This document shows, in pieces, positions 57,386-64,000 of a DNA stretch of 64,000 nt (positions are counted from its first letter, which is position 1; each line of letters opens with the position of its first letter). Under the pieces are notes generated by a model, which worked only from the letters and a program-made list of their open reading frames with translations, was not told where the DNA came from and made no database searches. Source of the stretch: Streptomyces spinosisporus (GTDB lineage Bacteria > Actinomycetota > Actinomycetes > Streptomycetales > Streptomycetaceae); assembly GCF_022698145.1 (NCBI RefSeq), contig NZ_JALDAX010000006.1, positions 1 to 64,000 on the forward strand. The letters are read 5' to 3'. The position numbers were made by a program, and so were the translations under genes.

Positions 57386-59068
57386 CTACTCGCGCTGCCG
57401 TTCGTCGGCTGCCGCCTCGTTCATCAACTCGGCGATGTCGGTGGGAATGGGCGGCACGGGTTCGCGACGCACCCCGGTCGACGGGGACCACACCAGGTTC
57501 ACCGTCAGGTCCGGGTCGACACCGGGGTGATCGGACCGGTTGTGGCAGCCGCGCGACTCCCGTCGCTCCAGCGCGCATGCCAGCGTCGCGCGGGCGGCGA
57601 GGACGCCGGCCCTGAGGTCGTAGGCGTACGCGAGTTCCTGGAAACCGCCGATGTCGACGTGCACGCTCGCGTCCGCCATGCGGGCCTCGATCTCGTCGAG
57701 TTCGCGCAGCCCGGCTGTGAGCCCGGCCTCGTCCCGGACGACACCGGCGTACTCCGTCATCAGATGACGCACCGACCGCTGCAGCCCATGGACGCTCTGG
57801 CCGCCGTCGGCGGACAGAAGCCCGTTCACCTCCCCCTCCGCGGCACGGACCGCCGCGGGCGACCGTCGCTGAGCGGTGAGCCCGGCCGAGTACTCCGCTG
57901 CGGCACGACCGGCGAGACGGCCGTGGACAAGCAGCTCCAGCAGCGAGTTCGCCTCCAGACGGCTCGCGCCGTGCAGACCGCTCGCCGCCTCCCCGATCAC
58001 GAAGAGCCCGTTGACGTCGGTGCCGTGGTCCTCGGGCCGGACGCGGACACCGCCCAGGCTGTACTGGGCCGTTGGCACGACCTCGACGGGGTCTTGAGTG
58101 ATGTCGAGCATCTGCACGTTCAGCAGGGTCTGGTGCACGCGCGGCAGCCGCGTCAGGATCGTCTCGGGCGGCAGGTGGGACAGGTCGAGCCATACGCCGC
58201 CTGCCTGACTGCCGCGGCCCTCCTTGATCTCGGTGTACGACGCGAGCGCCGCTCTGTCGCGACTGGGGAGGTCCGGCTGTTCGGCGTCGTAGCGCGTCAT
58301 GAACCGCTCGCCGAGGTTGTTGAGCAGCACCCCGCCCTCACGGTGCGCCGCCTCGCTCACCAGCATGCCGGCCGCGTTCTCCGGCTTGATCAGGCCGAAG
58401 GGGTGGAACTGCACCAGCTCGGGGTCGCACACCCGGGCACCGGCCTCGACGGCGAGGCGGAAGGAGTCGCCGGTGTTCTCGTGGCGACGAGAGGAGGTGT
58501 GCCGCCAGATGCGGGTGTGTCCGCCGGTCGCGAGGATCACGGAGTCGGCGTGCACGAGACAGCGCGAGCCGTCGACGAGATCGAATCCGTAGGCACCGAA
58601 CACCGTGCCGTCGTCGACCAGCAGCCGGGTGACGTAAAGGTTCGGCAGGACGGGAATGGCGAGGTGCTTCGCGCGTGCGCGGAGCGCTCGCTGCACCTCC
58701 ACACCGGTGGAGCCGGCCGACGCGGTGCCGCTCCGGCCGTCGACATGCCTGCCGTAGCGCACGACGTCGTGGAATCCCTGTGCGGCATGGCGGGCCACGA
58801 TCTCCGCGGTGCGCGGGTCGGCCAGCAGGCGGCCCTCCAGCAGGGTGTCGGCCGCGTGCCGCTCCCATGTGCCGTGGGCGTGGGCGGCAGCGGGTGCCTC
58901 GTCGAAACCGCCGGCTGGCACGGCCGTGTGGACGCCGTCGGCCGTGTGTCTGGCCACCGCGATGACCGCGACACCGGCCTCGGCGACCTCGATGGCCGCT
59001 CGCAGGCCCGACCCACCCGTTCCCACCACGAGGACGGACGTGGCCACCTGGTGTCCGAGCGACGACAT
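57386..59068 (-). CDS. FAD-binding protein of the fumarate reductase/aspartate oxidase type
   Basis: This 560-residue flavoprotein has the FAD motif VVGTGGSGLRAAIEVAEAG at residues 14-32, GSRCLVHADSVILATGGHTRIW, FHPFGLIKPENAAGMLVSEA, REGGVLLNNLGERFMTRY and DLPSRDRAALA, whose Arg is the usual catalytic proton donor, and a C-terminal domain as in SdhA and NadB. It oxidises or reduces a dicarboxylate-like substrate. With the adjacent hydroxylase it may make an unusual building block. No iron-sulfur or cytochrome partner is encoded nearby, so it is not a succinate dehydrogenase. Confidence 0.8.
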   Translation of the reverse strand: MSSLGHQVATSVLVVGTGGSGLRAAIEVAEAGVAVIAVARHTADGVHTAVPAGGFDEAPAAAHAHGTWERHAADTLLEGRLLADPRTAEIVARHAAQGFHDVVRYGRHVDGRSGTASAGSTGVEVQRALRARAKHLAIPVLPNLYVTRLLVDDGTVFGAYGFDLVDGSRCLVHADSVILATGGHTRIWRHTSSRRHENTGDSFRLAVEAGARVCDPELVQFHPFGLIKPENAAGMLVSEAAHREGGVLLNNLGERFMTRYDAEQPDLPSRDRAALASYTEIKEGRGSQAGGVWLDLSHLPPETILTRLPRVHQTLLNVQMLDITQDPVEVVPTAQYSLGGVRVRPEDHGTDVNGLFVIGEAASGLHGASRLEANSLLELLVHGRLAGRAAAEYSAGLTAQRRSPAAVRAAEGEVNGLLSADGGQSVHGLQRSVRHLMTEYAGVVRDEAGLTAGLRELDEIEARMADASVHVDIGGFQELAYAYDLRAGVLAARATLACALERRESRGCHNRSDHPGVDPDLTVNLVWSPSTGVRREPVPPIPTDIAELMNEAAADERQRE

Positions 59069-59283
59069 GGAACCTCCTGTGACAGCGGACCGACGAGATC
59101 ATGGGCAGTGGTCGACCGGACAGCGGCTCTGTTTGTGACAGTCTTCGGGGATTTTTCGGCGTGGAGTGCGCCACCGTTCCCGGACAGCGCGGGCGGGGTG
59201 TGCTGGGTATCGTTGCAAGGCTCGTTCCGACACCGTCGAGGGACGCTTTTTCCTCCCCGGATCCCGCCAAGGAGCCGCGTCGC

Positions 59284-62082
59284 ATGATCGCCAGCCCGCT
59301 TCCCGATCTGGTCGGCCGGCAACGCGAGTGCGCGGCGCTCGACGATCTGCTGGTCGGCCTGCGCGAGGGCGCATCGCGGGTCCTGGCGCTCCGCGGCGAG
59401 GCCGGCATCGGGAAGTCGGTGCTTCTGGAGTACGTGGCCGCGCAGGCATCCGGGCTGAACGTGACCCGGGCGCGCGGCATCGAGGCCGACATGGAGCTGC
59501 CCTACGCGAGCCTGCACCAGCTGTGTGCGCCGTTCCTGGACGAGCTGGAAGAGCTCCCGGGGCCCCAACGCGACGCCCTGCGCGTGGCGTTCGGCATGGC
59601 GGCCGGGGACCCGCCCGACCGTTTCCTGGTCGGCCTCGCCGTGCTCTCCCTGCTCACCCGGGCCTCCGAGCCCCGGCCGCTGCTCGTCCTCGTCGACGAC
59701 GCGCAGTGGCTGGACCAGGTGTCCCTGCAGACCCTGGAGTTCGTGGCCCGGCGGCTGCTCGCGGAGGCGGTCGCGATGGTGTTCGCGGTACGCGACCCCG
59801 AGGGGCAGGCCGCGCTCGGCGGTCTGCCGGAGCTGCGGATCGGCGGTCTCGACAGCGCGGCAGCCGGTGAGCTCCTCGAGGCCACCGTCGGCGGCCGGCT
59901 GGAGCAGCGGGTCCGGGACCGGTTCGTGGCCGAGATGCACGGCAACCCGCTGGCGCTGCTCGAGTTCTCCCGCGGCCGCAGCGCCGCCGAACTGGCGTAC
60001 GGCATGGACGCGTCGAGTTCGCCGGGCGTCCAGGGGCCGGTCGCGAGCCGGGTCGAACAGGACTTCGCCGGCCGGCTCGTGTCGCTGCCGGAGGTGACCC
60101 GGACCCTGCTGCTGATCGCCGCGGCGGAGCCGGTCGGCGACGCGCGTCTGCTGGTCCGCGCGGCGGCCTCGCTCAAGGTCACGCCCGATGCCGCACCGGC
60201 CAAGGCGGCCGGGCTGATCGAGTTCGGTGAGTCCGTACGGTTCCGGCACCCGCTGGTGCGGTCGGCGGTCTACCACGGAGCCGAGCCCGAGGAGCGCCGG
60301 GCGGTGCACCGGGCGCTGGCCGAGGCCACGGACCCGGTCCTCGACCCCGACCGGCGCGCCTGGCACGCCGCCCAGGCGGCCGACGGGCCGGACGAGGACG
60401 TGGCCGCGGGGCTGGAGCAGGCCGCCGACCGTGCGCGTCGGCGCGGCGGCATCGCGGCCGAAGCGGTACTGCTGGAGCGCGCGACCGAGGTGACGCCGGA
60501 CCCCTGGCCGCGTGGCCGCCGGGCTCTTGCGGCGGCCGAGGCCCACTTCTCGGCCGCCGCACCCGACCGCGCCTCGGAGCTGGCGGCCGTGGCGGAGATG
60601 TATCCCCTCACCGCCCTGGACCGCGCCCGCCTGGCGCGCCTGCGGGCCAGGCTCCTCTTCGCCCGCAGCCGCAGCGACGAGGCGGCGCCCCTGCTCCTGG
60701 AAGCCGCCGCACAGTTCACTGCGGCCGGATCCCCACTGGCGCGGGAGACGTACCTGGAAGCGATCAGCGCGACCATCTTCGCGGGCCGGGTGCACGGCCC
60801 GACGGGCGCCCGCGCCGCCGCGATCGCGGCCCGGGGATCCGGTGCGCCCTCGTCCGGTTCCCTGGCCGCGGACCTGTTGCTGGACGGTGTGGCGGCGCTC
60901 CTCACCGACGGCAACGAGACCGGTGTCCCGGCCCTGCGCGACGCGTTGGAGCCGCTCGCGCGCGAGGAGCTCGGCACCCGCGAGGCGACAGTGCGGTGGC
61001 TCCTGCTGGCTCCGGTCGCGCTCGAAGCGTTCATTCACTACGCCTGGGACCTGCACGCATGGGACACGCTGTCGAGTCGCGCGGTGCGCCTGGCCCGCGA
61101 CATCGGGGCGCTCGGCACGCTGCCGCCCGCGCTGATCTACGCCGGCGGGGTGCACATCCACTACGGCGACTTCGCCAAGGCGGACCGGATGATCGAGGAG
61201 GCCGACGCGATCGCCGCCGCGACCGGCCACGCCCCGCACAAGTACGCGGCGCTCGTCCTGGCCGCGTGGCGGGGCGAGGCGGATGTGGCGGCCGCCCTCA
61301 TCGAAGAGGCCACGAAGAGGGCCGTGCAACGGGGCGAGGCGGGCCTGCTGGGCGCCATGGGCTACATCCAGGGTGTGCTGTTCAACGGCCTGGCCCGCTA
61401 CGAGGAGGCCATGGTGGCCGCTCGCACCGGCGTCGAGCACGACGGGTTCAACTTCACGGGCCTGTCGCTCGTCGAGCACGTCGAGGCCGCGGCCCGGTGC
61501 GGCGAGCTCGACCAGGCCCGCGCCTCACTGGCCCGGCTCGTCGAACTGACCCGAGCCGCCGATTCCGGCTGGGCCCGCGGCGCGAGCGCCCGCAGCCAGG
61601 CTCTGCTCACCGACGGTGACGAGGCCGACCGGTTGTACCGGACCGCGATCGAGGAGTTCGGCCGCGGCGGTGTCGCCGTGGAGGTCGCCCGCAGCCATCT
61701 GCTGTACGGCGAGTGGCTGCGCCGCGGACGCCACCGCGCTCTGGCGCGCGAACACCTTCGTACGGCTCACGAGATGTTCGCCGCGATGCCGGCCCACGCG
61801 TTCGCCGAGCGGGCCCGCCGCGAACTGATCGCCACCGGCGAGCACGTCCGGACGCGCAGTGCCACGCCCGCGAGCACCCTCACCCCCCAGGAGACCCAGG
61901 TCGCGACGCTCGCCGCCGAGGGCATGACGAACGCGCAGATCGGTGCGGAACTGTTCATCAGCCCGCACACCGTGGAATGGCATTTGCGCAAGGTGTACGC
62001 GAAGCTCGGGATCACCTCACGTCGCTCGTTGCCGGACGCTCTCGCAGGCGCCGGAAGCGCCGGCACCGTGAACGCCGGCTGA
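59284..62082 (+). CDS. LuxR family transcriptional regulator with AAA domain (LAL type)
   Basis: This 932-residue regulator begins with an AAA/NACHT-type domain: Walker A GEAGIGKS at residues 38-45 and Walker B LLVLVDDAQWLD near 131-142. The middle is a long helical repeat region with TPR-like segments. The last 70 residues form a LuxR helix-turn-helix: LTPQETQVATLAAEGMTNAQ and SPHTVEWHLRKVYAKLGI. Such regulators often activate antibiotic pathways. It is divergent from the flavoprotein gene, so it is a good candidate activator of the cluster. The ATG at 59284 follows AAGGAG. Confidence 0.9.
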   Translation: MIASPLPDLVGRQRECAALDDLLVGLREGASRVLALRGEAGIGKSVLLEYVAAQASGLNVTRARGIEADMELPYASLHQLCAPFLDELEELPGPQRDALRVAFGMAAGDPPDRFLVGLAVLSLLTRASEPRPLLVLVDDAQWLDQVSLQTLEFVARRLLAEAVAMVFAVRDPEGQAALGGLPELRIGGLDSAAAGELLEATVGGRLEQRVRDRFVAEMHGNPLALLEFSRGRSAAELAYGMDASSSPGVQGPVASRVEQDFAGRLVSLPEVTRTLLLIAAAEPVGDARLLVRAAASLKVTPDAAPAKAAGLIEFGESVRFRHPLVRSAVYHGAEPEERRAVHRALAEATDPVLDPDRRAWHAAQAADGPDEDVAAGLEQAADRARRRGGIAAEAVLLERATEVTPDPWPRGRRALAAAEAHFSAAAPDRASELAAVAEMYPLTALDRARLARLRARLLFARSRSDEAAPLLLEAAAQFTAAGSPLARETYLEAISATIFAGRVHGPTGARAAAIAARGSGAPSSGSLAADLLLDGVAALLTDGNETGVPALRDALEPLAREELGTREATVRWLLLAPVALEAFIHYAWDLHAWDTLSSRAVRLARDIGALGTLPPALIYAGGVHIHYGDFAKADRMIEEADAIAAATGHAPHKYAALVLAAWRGEADVAAALIEEATKRAVQRGEAGLLGAMGYIQGVLFNGLARYEEAMVAARTGVEHDGFNFTGLSLVEHVEAAARCGELDQARASLARLVELTRAADSGWARGASARSQALLTDGDEADRLYRTAIEEFGRGGVAVEVARSHLLYGEWLRRGRHRALAREHLRTAHEMFAAMPAHAFAERARRELIATGEHVRTRSATPASTLTPQETQVATLAAEGMTNAQIGAELFISPHTVEWHLRKVYAKLGITSRRSLPDALAGAGSAGTVNAG

Positions 62083-62114
62083 AGACCGGCGCGGGCACCT
62101 CTTCTCCCGGGGCC

Positions 62115-62133
62115 GGCCCCCGCTGCGGGGGCC
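62115..62133. terminator. Compact GC-rich hairpin after the LuxR gene
   Basis: GGCCCCCGC-T-GCGGGGGCC is a perfect inverted repeat of 9 bases on each side around one base. It lies 33 bases after the LuxR stop; the loop bases must open a few pairs. Confidence 0.5.
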
Positions 62134-62306
62134 CTCCGGGGCGTCCCTCCCTCTGCACACCCCCGTGGACCCCCCGGGCGCCCCCGTGGCCCCCCGGGGT
62201 CCCCACGGACTCGACCACGGACACCAAGGGCGCGGTGAGCAGTGCCGCGATCCGAAGGTGGAGCCATCGCCCTCAAGGGGCGCCGCCCACCGACAAGGAG
62301 TGCCCG

Positions 62307-62990
62307 ATGTCCGCGCCAACCCTGGAGGCCACGACACCGACCGAACACCCGGTCGCAAGCCCGTCCTCGACCGATGACGACCTGGACCACGCCCTCGACA
62401 TCTATCTGGCCGAGCGGCGGCGGCTGTTCCGTATCGCCTACCAGATCCTCCAAGACGTCGCGGGAGCCGAGGACGTGCTCCAGGAGGTGTGGCTGCGCTG
62501 GCAGCTCACGTACCGCCCGAAGGTCGAGAGTCCGGCCGCCTACCTCACCACGACCACGACCCATCTCGCGCTCAACGTCGTCCAGTCCGCACGACACCGC
62601 CACGAGACACCGACCGAGCCGCATCTGGTCAACCGCGACGACCGGGCCGCCCAGGATCCCTCACTGCGTGCCGAGCAGACAGCGGCGATCGAGGACGCTC
62701 TGGCCCTGCTCATGTCGCGGCTGACACCGGACGGCCTTGCCGCCTATGTGCTGCGCAAGGCCTTCGGCTACGCCTACGCCGAGCTCGCGCGGCTGCTTCG
62801 GGTCAGCGGGCCGAACGCACGGGTCCTGGTCTCGCGCGCGCAGGGCCGTCTGACGAGCGGCCGCGTGCGGCCGGTTTCCCCCGAGTCGCACCGTCGCCTC
62901 GTCGTCGCGTTCCGGACCGCGGCCGGCACCGGAGACCTCGAGGACCTCACCCACCTGCTCGCCGCGCACACGCCCTACTGCGCGGCGTGA
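62307..62990 (+). CDS. ECF sigma factor, SigJ/ECF41-like, with C-terminal domain cut short
   Basis: This 227-residue protein has sigma region 2 (RRRLFRIAYQILQDVAGAEDVLQEVWLRW) as a shortened pair RIAYQILQDVAGAEDVLQEV and PAAYLTTTTTHLALNVVQSA, and region 4 (TPDGLAAYVLRKAFGYAYAE and LLRVSGPNARVLVSRAQGRL). ECF41-type factors carry a SnoaL-like domain of about 100 residues after region 4; here only the opening helix RRLVVAFRTAAGTGDLEDLT remains before the stop. The domain is used to tune activity, so this form may be unregulated or inactive. The ATG at 62307 follows AAGGAG. Confidence 0.8.
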   Translation: MSAPTLEATTPTEHPVASPSSTDDDLDHALDIYLAERRRLFRIAYQILQDVAGAEDVLQEVWLRWQLTYRPKVESPAAYLTTTTTHLALNVVQSARHRHETPTEPHLVNRDDRAAQDPSLRAEQTAAIEDALALLMSRLTPDGLAAYVLRKAFGYAYAELARLLRVSGPNARVLVSRAQGRLTSGRVRPVSPESHRRLVVAFRTAAGTGDLEDLTHLLAAHTPYCAA

Positions 62991-63385
62991 CCCGGTTCGC
63001 GGCCCTCACGGAAGGCCGACGCGTCTCGGCCTGCCGGTCCCGCGGAAGTGCCCGCCGGCAGGGCGGCCGGTACCACCGCATCCCACGGTGCGACCACGGT
63101 CGTCGCAGGCAGGGAGGGCGGCTGCTCCCGGCCCGCGTTCGCGATCACCACGGCGACGTACGGGAGCAACAGGCCCAGCACCAGCGCCGCCGCGGCGACA
63201 TACCGCTCCACGTCCCACAGCACGATCGCGAGAACCACCGCGAGGGTGCGGACGGCCATCGCCATCACATACCGCCGCTGCCGTCCGCGTACATCCTCCG
63301 CGAGCGCGGTCCGGGCGCCGGTGATCCGGAACACCTGAACCTTGCCGCTCCCGTGTCGGTGCATCACAGTCCACTCTCCGTCCAT
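62975..63385 (-). CDS. DUF3099 family membrane protein
   Basis: This 136-residue protein has the DUF3099 segments FRITGARTALAEDVRGRQRR, AVRTLAVVLAIVLWDVERYV and AAALVLGLLLPYVAVVIANA, with two transmembrane helices at about residues 43-60 and 62-85. The end is a flexible Pro/Ala-rich tail. Found in many actinobacteria, function unknown. The ATG at 63385 follows AGGAG. Its 3' end overlaps the end of the sigma factor gene by 16 bases, tail to tail. Confidence 0.9.
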   Translation of the reverse strand: MDGEWTVMHRHGSGKVQVFRITGARTALAEDVRGRQRRYVMAMAVRTLAVVLAIVLWDVERYVAAAALVLGLLLPYVAVVIANAGREQPPSLPATTVVAPWDAVVPAALPAGTSAGPAGRDASAFREGREPGHAAQ

Positions 63386-63495
63386 GGCACTCCTGGGCCC
63401 GTTGGCGGGTCCTCACGAGATAGACACGGCAGGAGAGTCAGTTGTGACATGGCGGGCCGTCCGGACCAGGCTCACTGCGGGGTTCGACACGCTCG

Positions 63496-64000
63496 TCAGG
63501 TCGTCGACCGCAGGGACGAGGTGTTCAGGTGGGACTGCGAGTCACGCTCGGCCGGCAGCGGTCCCGAGACAGTGAAATAGCGCTGCCCGGCGACCAGGAG
63601 GTCCTCCGCGGGAAACTTGGTGATCACCTCGCACCCGTCGGCGGTGACCACGAGTTCCTCCTCGATCCGGGCCGCTCCCCAGCCGTCCTTGGACGGCCAG
63701 TAGGTCTCCAGCGCGAACACCATGCCTTCCTCGATGACCTCCGGGTGTTCGAGGGAGACCAGTCGGGAGAACACCGGCTTCTCCCAGATCGACAGTCCGA
63801 CACCGTGGCCGTACTGCAGCGCGAAGGCCGCTTCCTCGTCGGCGAAGCCGAACTCCTGCGCCGTCGGCCACACCGACACGATGTCGGCGGTCGTCGCTCC
63901 GGGTCGTACGAGACTGATCGCCTCGTCCATGTACTCCCGGCACCGCGTGTAGGCGTCGCGTTGGGCGGAGGAGGCGCTGCCGACGGCGAACGTGCGGTAG
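63496..64000 (-). CDS. M24 family metallopeptidase (Xaa-Pro aminopeptidase-like), 5' end outside the window
   Basis: The reverse strand is open from the window edge to a stop at 63496. The visible 167 residues are the C-terminal half of the pita-bread fold: YGHGVGLSIWEKPVF (metal-binding His), VIEEGMVFALETYW (Glu) and ARIEEELVVTADGCEVIT (Glu). Methionine aminopeptidases and creatinases share the fold; the long loop pattern suggests the Xaa-Pro group. The start is beyond the right edge, so length cannot be judged. Confidence 0.85.
   Translation of the reverse strand, partial: YRTFAVGSASSAQRDAYTRCREYMDEAISLVRPGATTADIVSVWPTAQEFGFADEEAAFALQYGHGVGLSIWEKPVFSRLVSLEHPEVIEEGMVFALETYWPSKDGWGAARIEEELVVTADGCEVITKFPAEDLLVAGQRYFTVSGPLPAERDSQSHLNTSSLRSTT

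Noticed and set aside
57386-59068. Succinate dehydrogenase flavoprotein subunit
   Set aside because: No iron-sulfur or membrane-anchor subunit gene is nearby and the active-site surroundings differ.
58537-61479. 980-codon minus-strand open frame
   Set aside because: Antisense to the LuxR gene and out of frame with the flavoprotein; its composition is that of a shadow.
1-64000. CRISPR array, tRNA or rRNA genes, insertion sequences
   Set aside because: I looked for repeat-spacer patterns, transposase motifs and tRNA-like folds while reading and found none; a covariance search could still find a missed tRNA.

Overview
The window reads as Streptomyces or a close relative. It is very GC-rich, has many GTG starts and stop/start overlaps of the ATGA and GTGA type, and carries families typical of streptomycetes: DUF5709, DUF3099, DUF3885, an SCO1860-type LAETG-anchored protein, Tat-targeted sugar-binding lipoproteins and a large ATP-binding LuxR regulator. 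I saw no rRNA, tRNA, CRISPR array or insertion sequence.

1-16.4 kb is accessory sequence with single genes and signs of decay. It holds a partial molybdopterin oxidoreductase, a DUF5709 protein, acetyltransferases, a methyltransferase, two intact and one frameshifted phosphotransferase-fold genes, a P-loop kinase, alpha/beta hydrolases, an M55 D-aminopeptidase, a YdcF protein, a RidA protein, a DUF3885 protein, a carboxylesterase, and a TetR/short-chain dehydrogenase divergon with two operator copies. One acetyltransferase is split by a frameshift.

16.4-20.7 kb is a sugar-import module: a U32-like gene, then a binding lipoprotein, an RbsC-like permease and a single-domain ATPase. The U32-like gene and the transporter operon each have a good promoter followed, at nearly the same distance, by a CGAAC-N3-GTTCG palindrome, so they probably share an unknown repressor.

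20.7-28.3 kb contains remnants (HxlR regulator, enoyl-CoA hydratase start, TetR tail), a secreted SGNH hydrolase with a ricin-type domain, an orphan Imm1-like immunity protein, and a TetR-controlled redox/detoxification group (aldo/keto reductase, NAD-dependent reductase, SnoaL-like protein, isochorismatase-like protein) next to a quinone reductase.

28.3-43.9 kb is a polysaccharide locus for alpha-mannan: GH125, LacI regulator, ROK kinase, mannose-6-phosphate isomerase, an ABC importer that lacks its own ATPase, secreted GH76 and a large GH38, followed by a Tat-exported GH127-like enzyme with three near-identical lectin repeats. LacI-type operators lie between the divergent mannan operons, and two perfect palindromes lie upstream of the GH127 gene.

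44-48.1 kb has an LAETG-anchored surface protein and the molybdate importer modABC. 48.4-62.1 kb holds what looks like an unassigned small-peptide biosynthetic cluster: a DUF1152 protein, a HemN-like radical SAM protein, two ATP-grasp ligases, an MFS exporter, a FemAB/GNAT-like transferase, an acyl-CoA-dehydrogenase-fold flavoprotein, a fumarate-reductase-type flavoprotein and an LAL-type LuxR regulator. The end carries a SigJ-like sigma factor with a cut-short C-terminal domain, a DUF3099 membrane protein and a partial M24 peptidase.
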